64,000 bases of DNA from Gelatoporia subvermispora B (taxonomy: Eukaryota > Basidiomycota > Agaricomycetes > Polyporales > Gelatoporiaceae). Position 1 is the stretch's first letter, and the number at the start of each line of letters is the position of its first letter. This document shows positions 10,349-22,305 of the stretch, piece after piece. Position numbers and translations under genes: made by a program. Below the pieces are notes generated by a model, which ran no database searches, was not told the DNA's origin, and was given only the letters and a program-made list of their open reading frames with translations. The stretch spans positions 2,500,803 through 2,564,802 of the forward strand of contig KB445793.1 in assembly GCA_000320605.2 (NCBI GenBank), given 5' to 3'.

Positions 10349-13300
10349 ATGGATAACTCTGAGCTAGAAAACCGCCGCTGCCCAGCTTGCTGTCGGATAT
10401 TTAATACCTCTCAGGGCATGGTTGCCCACTTATCTTCAGCAAGAACTTGCTCATGGTATCGCAAGGGAAAAAGAAGACAACAAGATGCAGAGGATCTAAC
10501 TTCAGATGTTGCGATGGACGTGGATACTCTGGAGTTTCAACCTGGTAATTTTGAAGAGACAGTTCAAACTGTCACACAAAATGAGGAGGAAGAGCAGGAT
10601 GTGGAAGAGATTATAGATGAGCTAGATGATGAGTTTTTCCAGTTCATACCTGCAAATAGCACTTATGAAGACATTGCAGACCCAATGTCTCAACCTAGTG
10701 CATCTACGTCAAGTTCCTCAAGAACTCGCTCTGCCATGGTACTGGATGATGATGAAGACTCACGGATAGTAGACATCCATTCAACTGCAGGCCGTGTCGT
10801 CCATGTGGACGAGACTCTTAAGCTGCACTGGCTACAAATATTTGGATCTGAGGATCAACCCAGTTCCTCTAGCTGTGATCGTTGGAAACCATTTGCTTCT
10901 AAACTGGATTGGAGAGTGGCATGCTGGGCTGTGAAGGAGGGTGTAGGCCAGAAATCCTTAGATCGTCTGTTGTCAATTCCTGGTGTGCGTATACTTTGTG
11001 TCTCATATTTTGTATTTTTATACAGCTATTTATCTATCTATCTATCTATATCTTAGGTTTCTGAACGCCTTGGACTGTCTTTTCACAATTCACGCTCGCT
11101 GTATCAAATAGTAGATGCTGTCCCTGACCGTGCAACTTGGAAATCTAAAATCCTCGCTTTCAAGAATCGGCCTGATGAACATCATTTGCTATAATACAGA
11201 GATCCTTTAGAGGCCATTCAGGCTCTGTTAAGCAATCCTGCACATGCAAAGAATCTGGTTTATAAGCCTCAAAGAGTTTACACAGACTCTGATCACCAAA
11301 ATTGTATTTATCATGAGATGTAGACCGGAAAATGGTGGCATGCAGTGCAGGTGAGTGATTTCTATATCTAGGTACTTTTCGTGGTCACATACTCATAGTT
11401 AATCTTAGGAGCTATTACCTGTGGGCGCAACAGTTGCCCCAGTGATAATTGCCACCGATAAAACTCAATTGACGTACTTTTCCGGGAACAAGGCCGCCTA
11501 TCCAGTTTACTTAACGCTGGGCAACATTCCTAGAGCTATACGTCGCAAACCATCACAACATGCTTCCATCCTTATAGGTTACCTATCCTGTGATAAAATC
11601 TCTGGACATGGTCTTACCGCTCAGGAAAAACGTTCCAGAGGCCAGCAGCTTTTTCACAACTCTATGCGTATCATCTTACAGCCACTCATCAATGCTGGGA
11701 CTCATGGAGTAAAAATTGCAAGCGGTGATGGTACCGTACGAATAGTATATCCAATCTTGGCAGCATACGTCGCAGATTTTCCGGAGCAATGTCTGGTTAG
11801 CTGCACTAAACACGGTACTTGCCCTAAATGCCGCTGTACAGCAAATCAGCTAGAGCTACCTGTACCTCATGAAGCTCGCAGTCAAGCTTGGACGTTACAT
11901 ATCATTGCCTCAGCAAAAGCTTCCACCACCACTTTCTCGCGCTTTCACAATCAATGTATGGAATCAGATGTCTCTGGATCTGTATATTAACCCTTCTGGG
12001 AGGGATTTCCCTATTGCGATATCCATAATGCTGTTACGCCCGATGTTCTACACTAGCTATACCAAGGAGTATTCAAGCATATCGTATCTTGGTGTCAGGA
12101 AATCATGAATCCTGATGAGTTAGACCAACGGATACGTTGTCTTCCTCTTGCATTTGGTATACGTTATTTCAAGAACAGCATTTCGGGCCTGGCTCAAATC
12201 TCTGGAAGTGAGCGGAAAGACATGGCCCGCATCCTACTGGCCTGTCTTATAGGCAAAGTTCCAAAAGCATTTCTGATCGCCTTTCGTTCCATTCTGGACT
12301 TCATCTACTTGGCGCAATATCCTACTCATGACGACACTACACTGGGCTATTTAGAGCAAGCCTTAGACTGCTTCCATCAGCACAAGTCGGTTATCATGAA
12401 TTTAGGTGTACGAGATCATTTGAATATTCCCAAATTCCACTCGCTCCTTCATTACGTCCAGTCAATACGGTTCTACGGCGCCACAGACAACTACAACACC
12501 GAAATGTTTGAGCGGTTGCATATTGACTTCGCAAAGGAGGGTTGGAGAGCTTCTAATCATAGAAATGAACGTCCTCAGATGGTTCGTTGGCTTAGTCGCC
12601 GAGAGAAGATCGTTCATTTGGAGAGCTATTTGAAGACTACAAAGCAAACGGTAGATCAAGATATATTGAAAAATCGACAGGGCCATGCTATCAAGATTGC
12701 AAAATTTCCACAATCTCCAAAACAAACTCTCTCTGCAGTGGAAAAAACACATTGCGCTCCAGGCTTCACACATTCTCTCAAAACTTTTCTTAATCTCTTG
12801 AATAGCCGTTCACTGTCAAGAGCAGAGCTTAACAATGCAATACTTCCCTTCAATCATATTGATCTATATCATAACTTTAAACTTACTCCTACCGCATTGC
12901 ATGATGACATTACAAAACATGAAGTTATAAAAGCCAAACCAGCAATCAAAGGACAACCTGCACAGTTTGATACGGTTGTTGTTTTCAATTCTCATGATGC
13001 AGAGTCTACAGGAGTAGCAGGTAAGTGCTTACTATATGCTCAAAATATAACATATCATTGATAATCATACTTCTAGGAACTCGTATAGGGCGTCTCAGGG
13101 CAATTTTCACGTTACCCTCAACAATCCATGAAGGAATAAGACCCGCACCTCCGACATGGCCAAAGGGGCCGTTGGCATACATTGAATGGTATTCTCCCTT
13201 AAAATCTACTGCAAATTCTGATTCTCTTATGTATACTGTATCAAATATGCCATTACGGCCAGACGGGATACCTATAGGACAAGTGATACCTCTGACATAT

Positions 13301-13360
13301 ATACGTCAGTCCTGCCAACTAATTCCTCACTTTGGAACATCATCTCCTAGAGAGATATGA
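10349..13360 (+). pseudogene. Plavaka (KDZ superfamily) transposase, inactivated
   Basis: Exons 10349-10984, 11057-11350, 11409-13020 and 13077-13360 join in phase. The N-terminus carries a zinc-finger-like cluster (C11, C14, H27, C34) and an acidic region. The core shows typical Plavaka motifs: GATVAPVIIATDKTQLTYFS, YPVYLTLGNIPRAIRRKPS, CPKCRCTANQLE, PFWEGFPYCDIHNAVTPDVL, AQYPTHDDTTLGYL, IPKFHSLLHYVQSI and NYNTEMFERLHIDFAKEGWR. Four in-frame stops interrupt it: TAA 11192-11194, TAG 11321-11323, TAA 11988-11990 and TAG 12054-12056. The residues normally found there (Trp, Gln) would need only C-to-T or G-to-A changes. No frameshift was found, so decay is by point mutation. Element ends were not located. 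Confidence 0.85.
11031..11051 (+). repeat. (TCTA)n microsatellite
   Basis: About five TATC/TCTA units lie inside the first intron of the Plavaka gene, just before its acceptor. The repeat may be length-variable. Confidence 0.8.
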
Positions 13361-13559
13361 ACATCAGATAACATCTTGGACGTAGTAGACAAATTTTATC
13401 TCAATAACTGGGCCAGTTTATATACATATCAGACACTGTGGTAAACTGAGCTCTCATATTAGAAGCTATATTCTGATAGTAATGAAAGACTGCTATAGTT
13501 GAGCAACTGCTCTAAGAGGATTATAGAGACAAGAGAGCATATAGCAAAGATGTATAGAT

Positions 13560-14310
13560 AAAGTAATTTTCCTGATGCATCATCCACGTCAAGGTCGATT
13601 ATCACGCTTTCGGTGCGTTGAATTGCGAGAGGAGCGGGACGCTTGCGGGGAGGAGCATCATCATCCGAGCCCTGATTTGGATCGGAGGGACCGCGACGCT
13701 TTGGCGGTTTGATAGCCGGGCGTCCATGTTCTGAGGTACGCGACTGTTCTGAGCCGGCATCTGTCTGTGAGGCAGCTAGCCCGTTGGCTGACTTAGTAGG
13801 TTTTGTTTTTGACTAGTGCGTACTCTCACCTCCGCCTGTGCGTCCATGCAAAGCTGACGACAGATCATTTGTTTTTTTTTGGCTGGCGTAGACTCTTCAG
13901 CAGCCTGGGCCGCCTTTAATGTGGGAATGCGAGTACGCACTGGGCGGTCTATGTTTGACATGGTAGACCGTCACGCTCTTTGGGCTAGGAGCCGGGTTGT
14001 ATCAGCCCAGAATAAAATGAGAATAGATTTCGATTATGCTACTATAGTACAACCCGCCGGTATTACTTATTTAAGGTGTGCCGACGTGCCACCGCGTCCC
14101 AATTAGCTGTGGCTGACATGAAGAAAAGGCTGGTCCTCAACCGGTTGTGATCAGTCCCCCCGGTCCCTGTGGTTTCCCCTATAGCCAAGGACTGGGACCG
14201 AGACCGCAGACAGGACCGACAGGGACCGACAACAGGTCCTGTCCCTACCGACTCCGTCCCATCCGACCAGCGGTCCTGCACGGTCCGGAGGACAGGACTC
14301 GTCAACACTA
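13560..14310 (-). mobile_element. probable truncated hAT-like transposon end
   Basis: From 14310 to 14110 the sequence is crowded with GGTCC/GGACC units (at least eight), the kind of subterminal repeat found in hAT elements. Just inward, on the minus strand, is the start of a protein (13961: SNIDRPVRTRIPTLKAAQAA) followed, in a shifted frame, by a Lys/Pro-rich stretch with RRGPSDPNQGSDDDAPPRKR. This resembles the N-terminus of a transposase or its regulator, but no catalytic domain or BED finger follows before the Plavaka 3' side. It is interpreted as a solo end of an older element cut by later insertions. Confidence 0.35.
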
Positions 14311-15317
14311 GTGTGTCCCTTCTGGCATTGTGGATCTGCTGCGCTTAATTCGTTTGTTGCGAGTGTTGTTCGATTTGTTTGTTGCATGTTTCTCCCGATG
14401 CCGCCCAGATCGCGGCGAGGCTTATCTCTGCGATCTCTGCATGGTTCTCAATGCTCAAAGACTCATATTTCTTTGCTGGTGAAGCCGAAAGATCGAACTT
14501 CCTCGCGTTTGGCCTAGATTTCTGTCTTGGTGCTCTTGAAAAGATTTGAATTGCCTCCAGTCCCTCTAGCTGGCAGCCACAGACGCGTGAGGTGCGGCGC
14601 AGCCGTAGCACGCCAGACTCAAACTCTACTGAACCGAGAATTTTTGCCCCCGGCCTGTAATTTAGTAAGTCGCTGGAATGGTGCGTTGCTAACAAAAACC
14701 CAGCAGCATCGGATTCTGCACATGATTCTCTGACTCAGTCAGGATATTCTCGCGGGGGTGGTCATTGTCGACCAAGTGCACCCATCCCGAAGAACAACTC
14801 TTCGAGGTCTCGATTCCTCGAAGATGATGCAGAAAGGGCTAAGCCTTGTCGAATGTCAGGTCGGCGCGCAAACTTTTGCATGAGCTCGGCTATGTCCGAC
14901 GATGCATAATTCTCTGCTTCACGATGAACACGACTGTGCAAGCGACCGACAGTTTCAGCACCAGGAAGGTATCTCCCGAGCTAGACATCCAATGAACTTC
15001 GGACACATTCGGCATCGACATTTCCTCACGAGCTGAAGGGGCGCTTAGAAACTCCGTTCTTGGATTGTACCTCGACGATGGTAGACGCCAGCCTTCTGAT
15101 ATGTCTGCTGACCGGAATATGCTCCAAATGACCACGTACATGCCCTTCCGATGAAGTCAATGCTTAGATACGAAGCAGGAACTTGACGGCTGCTTGCATG
15201 CAGATCTTGCGACTCATGCAGACCTTGCGACTCATGCAGACCTTGCGACTCATGCACTCCAGCAAACCAGGGACAGAGTTCGATAGCTGTCGTCCGACAT
15301 GTGGAACCTAGGCATGT
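14311..15317. other. intergenic; one unexplained open frame
   Basis: A minus-strand frame of 116 codons (14345-14695, with YRPGAKILGSVEFESGVLRL) has no recognised family and no supporting splice context. No RNA gene was seen. An 18-bp tandem repeat lies at 15197-15256. Confidence 0.3.
15197..15256 (+). repeat. 18-bp tandem repeat, 3.3 copies
   Basis: The unit CATGCAGACCTTGCGACT begins at 15197, 15215 and 15233, with a partial fourth copy at 15251. The first copy differs by one base (T for C). It lies just beyond the 3' end of the methyltransferase gene. Confidence 0.9.
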
Positions 15318-16097
15318 TCAAAAAATGAACGGGTACATTTTGTACGGGACACGCTCCGGATACTCCAAGAACTGCTTCCCGAACCGCTGGCGCAGCGCCT
15401 CGTCTTCTTGTGCCACCTCACAAAATTCCACTGCCTCGAACCACAGCAAGATCACCATCCAGCTAGCCAGGATCGCCCGCGTCCACCAGGTCGCCAGCAC
15501 ACCGCACTCCCGTACCCAAGAGCCACTCCCGAGCATGGTCATCACGATTCCGACGAAGTACACTTGGCCGGCCGCGTAGCTCGGGTGCCGCACGAAGGCG
15601 TAGGGACCGGTGGTCACCAACTTGTGGTCTTCAGCTAAGGAAGGGCCGGAGTTATAATGACCGCCGATCCTGCGGTAGCATGCCTTGCGGAGGATCGAGC
15701 TGGCAACAATCAGCGCGCATGCAATGTGGAACGTCGTAGTGAAGCGGATGGCAGGTGCGTCGGTCGTGTCGAGGCATATTGCAGCACTGATCGTGTGGAG
15801 TGGCCAGTGCGGGTTTCGATAGCGCAGGATGATGAGGTTCTCGCAGGCCAGTGCGATGTATACGACCAACTGTTTATTTGGATTGTGTCAGAATCCGGAG
15901 AACACGTCAGGTCTGGATAATACTCCAACCTTCGCGACAGTACGCAATATGCCAGCTACTCTTGTATCAGGCGCATCTGTCTCTCCCGGTTTCTGGTGTC
16001 CTCGGGTGGTGTTCTTGGGAGGCGTCAGGACGACATACGTGGCTATCCAGCTCCAATCCAACGCGGAGAGTTTAATCAACGGGTCGAGGACGAACAT
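15318..16097 (-). CDS. isoprenylcysteine carboxyl methyltransferase (ICMT/PEMT-fold) family membrane protein
   Basis: Two exons, 16097-15930 and 15869-15318, join in phase 0 across a 60-nt intron and encode 239 residues. At least four hydrophobic segments are visible. The family signature is clear in the C-terminal half: GPSLAEDHKLVTTGPYAFVR HPSY (SAM and phospholipid methyltransferase motif), an ExxL...FGKxFxxY block and the ending VPYKMYPFIF. Members methylate the carboxyl group of prenylated C-terminal cysteines in the ER, or act on related lipid substrates. Fungal genomes hold several paralogues of unclear substrate, so STE14 identity is not claimed. The start ATG at 16097 places a hydrophobic helix at residues 10-25. 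The next gene, KHA1, is divergent and 2.6 kb away. Confidence 0.8.
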
Positions 16098-18709
16098 GGT
16101 GCTTGTACGAGATGGAGACGACGAGCCTTGTATACCGGCGCATCTACACACGATATCGCGAATCACTCACGAGATCCTTGCAAGATCCAAGCAGCGCTGA
16201 TGCTAATCTCAGGTACGGGACAGGCGCAAGCGCCCAAACGTGGTGGTACCCGAGACCGGTAGTCGAGGGATTCTAACCTTGATACATAGCTCATATGTTT
16301 CGGATGTATGCAACCGAGTATCGTGGAAAACGTAAATGCTCGCAAGCATTTCGTACAAGCAGGCCGTCACCTACCACACACTGACTTTGCGCTTGTCGCC
16401 TAAGATCCCACCATTCCTGTCTCTATACCGCTTTCAGGACGCTCGAATCCTGCTCTCCTAGCAAATACCCAATGCAGACTTTGCTGCTGTGAGCCCGTTG
16501 TGTCTCATGCATTGATCAGACCACTAGCAAACCATGTGACGACTTTGTGGCAAACTCGTACACTGAATACGTTGCAGATCTCGTATTTCATCGGATTGTT
16601 CCCTCAGAAGAATTGAGTCTCTATAATTCATTTAGGCAACTGATTCGACTTGGAGGGGCCATAGGCGACTCGAAGGCTGCCTCACGCAATGTTAGAAGCT
16701 AATCAACCATGTAAAGTTGTAAACGCCAAATATATTCGCGAAAGATGAGTTTGGGATCGGCATGTCCACTTCTCTCTGTCGTCTGCAGTCCTGATCGATC
16801 TTGTAATTATGCACGGTGATTTTACACTATTTGCGCGATTGGTGGATGCTACCGTGGCATGGCTGTTGCAGCTTTCTTCACACCATATGGGTTTCGGTTC
16901 GTCACGTCTCGCATTGACGTACACATTTCTCCCTATGATGATGTCTAAGCCAGAAGAGACATTTCTCAATGCCAGTTTGTTCATAGTACATGACGGCGAG
17001 GGGGTGTATTGCATACAAGGGCGCCGTGGTCTGTCGCCACTTTCCATATCACCACAGCATTACTGCTGTGCCATTCCAATTCGGCATGGGCTGCGTTCTC
17101 GATGGTCACGGGTGAACCCTATACTTGATGAAGAGTATCCGAGTCAGTGGGCTGCATGTGTGTCCATCGGACCGCTTTGTTCGGGTGACGTCAAGTCAGC
17201 AATGCCATTGCGTTCCGCGGAAGTAGTGATATTATTAGTCGGACCTCGAGATAACTCGCGCACCTTGCAGCTGGTCGACGGAGAGGAACGTGGGAGCCGA
17301 CCTATGAGCCCTCGAATGAGGACTATCGCTGCGCTGCTATGAAACCTGTTCTGAACTCATCCTATGGAGACCCACTTCCCTTCATGCCATCGTCGGTGTT
17401 TATTGCGCGTATTGTGCCCGATCGTCCTCGATCGCAGGTCGTGCAACCCTCAGGCTCAACATTACAACCGTCATCTCGAGCGTCGTGCCCAGAATTTGAT
17501 GGTAGGATTGATTCCCTGTTGCTCGCGCTATTCCCTACCATGCTTCAGCGATTTCGATAGGCGGCGATCTTGTCGTGGGACACGGCAACGTCTGGATGTT
17601 CTATAACTGAAAATGCACTGTACATATTCGTACGAAGACGTGGGAGCGAGTGCCCTGATGATCGAAAGAGGAAGCTCGTAACGCATTTTGCGGTAGGACC
17701 ATGCCAGTCAGACCAGCCAGAACCGTCCGATGCCCTGATGACCTGTGTGTCGAAGACTCGAAGTGTGCGACCGTCATTCCGACGGGATAACGCCATTGGG
17801 TTCAGCGTTCGCGGAGTCCACGGATATCGCGGATATCGTGAGCAAGAACGAAGAGGTAATATCGACTCATCGCGGGGTGTGTTACGGTATGCCAGCTTGC
17901 CGACGCACGATACGATGAGCGGATACCGTTCGCTGGATCCGTTTTAGAAGTCGAGGGTGTTTCTTATCACGGGGGACGGCAAAGCATGCAGCCTGCGTGT
18001 AGTAGTTCTAACGCTCCACCCGAGCGGGGTAAGCATCGCAATGATCGTATCGCATCTGCAAGTCATCTGTGCCGGCCGCGAGCGACTGCGCAACTCGCCA
18101 GAACTCTCCGTGTGAATTTCTCTCTGCCGTGCAGCGCACCCCGGAAGATTGGCAGATGATGAACGATTATAGCAACCACCGCCGGCAGCGCGAGCCAACG
18201 TGGCTCGGGAGGAGGCGCTGATAAGAGGCGGTTGCTGCCATATTGCGCCAGTCCGCCATCCAGCGAGTAGTGGCCACACATGCCGTCGTCGTTGCTCCCG
18301 AGCGAGCAGAAGTATCGCTCGCGCGGGCGGGGCTGTGTGAGAAATGCACCACAGTCTGCATATTACCTTGGTATGCGGTCATGACAGAAACACTTCACAG
18401 TTATCGAATGTGCATCTGCATTTTTGAGCGAATTTTTGGAGGGCGCGTGCCTTGCGGGAGCGGGGGTGAGCGTCTAACAGCATTAGCGAAGAGGCGACCT
18501 TGGCGCCTGCCGCTAAGCATGGACGACCTCTCGGCCACTAGTCCCTCTTCTAGTTCTTATATGTAACCTCCCGCCCCCCCATTTTTCGGTTCCCTGGTTC
18601 TGTGTCCAATAAGCCCTGTTTATGACCCTTTCCGTACGACCCCCCATCTAGTCACGAACGCTCGCAACACCGTGCGCGCTGTACATTATTATACTGTGCC
18701 CCCAACATC
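16098..18709. other. long divergent intergenic region, no gene supported
   Basis: Separates the methyltransferase (minus) and KHA1 (plus) starts. Open frames at 16809-17342 and 17570-17947 show no family, no consistent codon pattern and no splice support. A short direct repeat CGGATATCG occurs twice near 17821-17838. GT-rich and pyrimidine tracts lie just before KHA1. Confidence 0.35.
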
Positions 18710-21700
18710 ATGCCAGAATTCTCCGATGCAATCATACATATTGGCCGCACACTCTTGCGCAAGAGAGATTCTGCTGGAGAGGTGGGTCCGACTACATATC
18801 ATCGTTGATTACTTACTGATAGCCCCTAGCCGGGCTTGCTCGATGGTGCTGACCCGACAGCATTCGATACATCAGACCCATTGCGGATATGGATCATTCA
18901 AGTCGGCGAGTGGCCCATTGCATCCCTTCTTACTGCTACTTACCGTGGGGGACGGCAGGCGTTATCATCATGACAACTCAACTGCTCAGCTTGATCTTGG
19001 GCAAGATCAAGCAACCAAAGGTCATTGCGGAGGTTATTGGAGGCATCCTGCTAGGTGCGTCTCTTATTCGCATCTTTCCCTCGTATCCCTCTCACCACGT
19101 CTACTGCATAGGCCCCACTGCCTTTGGTCGTATACCCGGGTTTACCGAACACATATTCCCCGATGACTCCAAGCCATACCTCTCACTCGTGGCAAACATC
19201 GGTCTCTGCCTGTTCCTGTTCCTCGTCGGTCTAGAAATCGATCTCAACATCATCAAGCGCAATGCCCGCCTTTCCATGACAATCGCTCTTGCGGGCATGG
19301 TCCTGCCCTTTGGTCTTGGAGCGGCGCTTTCTGTGCCACTATATCACACGTTCATCGATCAGAGCGTCAAGTTCACCAATTTCATGCTCTTCACTGGCGT
19401 CGCTTACTCCATTACCGCCTTCCCTGTGCTGTGCCGTATCCTGACTGAGCTAAACCTCCTCGACACCACTGTTGGCATCGTCGTCCTTTCGGCGGGCATC
19501 GGGAATGACATTGTTGGGTGGACGCTCCTGGCCCTTGCCGTGGCGCTTGTCAATGCAGGATCCGGCCTGACAGCGCTCTGGATCTTGCTCGCCTGTGTGG
19601 GATGGGCATTATTTCTGCTGTTTCCTGTGAAGAGGGCATTCCTGTGGCTCGCGAAGAGGACCGGCTCTATCGAAAACGAGCCCACGATGCTCTTCATGAC
19701 GGTCACGGTACTGCTCGTGTTCGGATCCGGCTTCTTCACGGACATCATTGGGGTAAGTCCGTGTACTCTTTAGGTATATTATTGTCGACTGACTCGGATC
19801 TTGTAGGTCCAAGCGATCTTCGGTGCCTTCCTGGCGGGCGTTATTGTCCCTCGTGAAGGCGGGCTCGCAATCGCTTTGACAGAGAAACTGGAAGACATGA
19901 TCTCTATCATCTTCCTGCCGCTCGTAAGTGCCTCGCGACCTCGGATCCTGGCCTTGTCTGAACATGATGCAGTATTTCACGCTATCAGGTCTCCAGACCA
20001 ACCTCGGGCTGCTAAACGACGGTACGGACCATCCGAGCTCCCATCCAAAGACGCGTAGCTCACAGGATTGTGCTTCGCGCAGGTATCACGTGGGCGTTCA
20101 CTATTGCCATATGCGCGCTGGCGTACTTCGGCAAGTTCGGCGGCTGCACGGTCGCGGCGCGGTTGGCCGGGTTCTCATGGCGCGAGGCGAGCACCATTGG
20201 CTCTCTCATGAGTTGCAAAGGGTGGGTATCTTGAAGCTCTATATTGTGAAACTACCGAATGCTCACTCTCTCCACCGCGCTCACCAGGCTTGTGGAGCTG
20301 ATTGTGCTCAATGTCGGCTTGCAAGCGGGTATTCTGTCGCAGCGCGTCTTCTCGATGTTCGTCCTCGAGGCCGTCGTGCTCACCTTCATGACGACGCCTG
20401 CGGTGAACTTCCTGTACCCGCCCGAGGCTCGCACACGTGCGGCGCCCACAGGCCCGAACTTCTCCACCGTGGACGAAGGCGGTGAGGGCGGTGGCCTTGA
20501 GAGCTCGCGGCGCAACTCCATCCAGGACGAATTTGAGGGCAAGCGCAAGACACGGTTCACCGTGATCCTCGATAGACTGGAGCACCTGTCCGGCATGATG
20601 GCGCTCACGCAGCTCCTGCAGCCTCCACCACCGACGTACACGGAAAAGGAGAGGGAGGCCTCGCCCACCGGCTCGGGATCGCGCCCGTCGTCGGCGAAGA
20701 AGCCCACGCACATGGGGATATCTGACGTCGCAGTCGACGCGCTGCGGTTGATCGAGCTGTCAGACCGAACCTCGGCAGTCATGAAGTCCTCGAATGCGGA
20801 TATCCTCGTCAACACGGACCCGCTGCTCGACATCTTCCGCACGTTCGGTGACCTGAACAATCTGCCCGTGTCGACGTCACTTGCGATCGTCTCGTACGAC
20901 GACCTCGCGACACGCGTCGCGGAGCACGCGCGCAGGAACAGCTCGCAACTCGTGCTCGTGCCGTGGCTGCCCCCAACCGAGTACTCTGTCGAGCCCGCCT
21001 CGGCGAACGCGCACTCAGACGCGTTCGCCGGCACCGAGTCGACCGCCGTCACGCCGCGCGCATCGTCGCATACGAACCCGTTCGAGACGCTCTTCCGCAC
21101 GTCAAACGTCGACCTCTCCGCGTCCGCGCTGCATTCGCACTTTGTCCGCATGATCTTCGCGCAGAGCGGCACGGACGTCGCGCTGTACGTCGACAGACAC
21201 CAGCCCGGCGACGCCCCGAAACCGCTCGGCGGCGCGCAGCACCTCTTCCTCCCGTTCTTCGGCGGCCCGGACGACCGCCTCGCCCTCGAGTTTGTCGTGC
21301 AGTTGTGTGCGAACCCGCGCGTGAGCGCTACGGTCGTGCGTGTGAGGAAGCCCGAGTTTGCGCTCTGCCGCAAGAGCTCGATTCAGAAGCCGGAGGCGGC
21401 GCATATAGCCAACACGCTCGAAGATCACACAGCGCGCTCGAAGCCTGTCTTGTCCAACTCTGCAGTGAGTTTTACTTAGTCCGGCTCGGTTATAACGACG
21501 TGTTAATGTCTTTGCTAGGCGTCGCAGTTGGCGGACACCGTCTACAGGAACTCGCAGCACGCCCGCGTGCAGTCCGAGACCGCTGACAACCTCATCTGGG
21601 AGCGCTACGCCGCGCACGAACTACAGAGCGACAGCCCGCTCTCAGCCGTGCTCTCGCGCATCGAGTTCTCCGAGGTGTCAACACCGTTCCCGCTGCACAA

Positions 21701-21956
21701 CGTGACCGAGCGCGCGGCCTTGCTGTACGACAATTGCCTCGAGCGCGGGAGCAGGATGCTCGCGGTCGTCGGACGCTCGCGGCGGCTGGCAGCAGATAAC
21801 CAGGCCGAGCTGAAGCAACTCATGGACGCGCACGGTACTGTCACCGGCGAGGTGCGCAGGACCGTCGGCGACATCACGGTCTCGCTAGTCATCTCCGGCT
21901 GCAAGGCCAGCGTCGTCGTCCTCCAGGCCGCCGCCGAGGCCGCGCCCGAGTCATGA
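18710..21956 (+). CDS. KHA1: K+/H+ antiporter, CPA2 family (Kha1-like)
   Basis: Nine exons join in phase: 18710-18781, 18830-18905, 18959-19054, 19112-19752, 19807-19923, 19973-20021, 20083-20221, 20288-21464 and 21519-21956, encoding 934 residues (yeast Kha1 is 873). The membrane domain is typical: QPKVIAEVIGGILLGPTAFG, LFLVGLEIDLNIIKRNARLS, SAGIGNDIVGWTLLALAVAL with the conserved Asp pair region, and AIFGAFLAGVIVPREGGLA. A long cytosolic tail of about 500 residues follows. These proteins exchange K+ for H+ in Golgi or vacuolar-type membranes and help pH and cation balance. The second intron (18906-18958) begins GCGAGT and is a GC-AG intron; only that donor keeps the frame (IIQVGVIIMTTQ). 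The gene is convergent with NOP56, 350 bp away. Confidence 0.92.
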
Positions 21957-22305
21957 AACCACATGCATAGCCCTCATGACCGACACGACCGACACGACCG
22001 TTACGACCAACCGTAGGCATTGTACAACACCACGTTGCTAACGCACCGGCATTTCTGGGCATAGTATATAGTGTAGGTGCCTGCTGCCGTCTTGTACCGC
22101 AGCACAGTTAGTAGCCTGTCGAGTATGACGGCGTCCGAATGCCCCCGCCTCGTCTATACCATATGTAGCATGTATGATAATTTTATATACATACTGTGCA
22201 CAAGGAGAAGAGCCGCCGTGAGAGAGAGAAACAGAGGAGATACAGAGCAAGAAAGAGCATAAGATACACGAAGAGCAGATGGGGAAGGGGGAAGAGAGCA
22301 AGAGA

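Noticed and set aside
16809..17342. 178-codon plus-strand open frame
   Set aside because: No family motif, no splice context and overlapping frames of similar length; typical chance frame in GC-balanced intergenic DNA.
20252..21373. 373-codon minus-strand frame opposite KHA1
   Set aside because: Antisense shadow of a GC-rich KHA1 exon; its Ser/Arg-rich translation has no motif.
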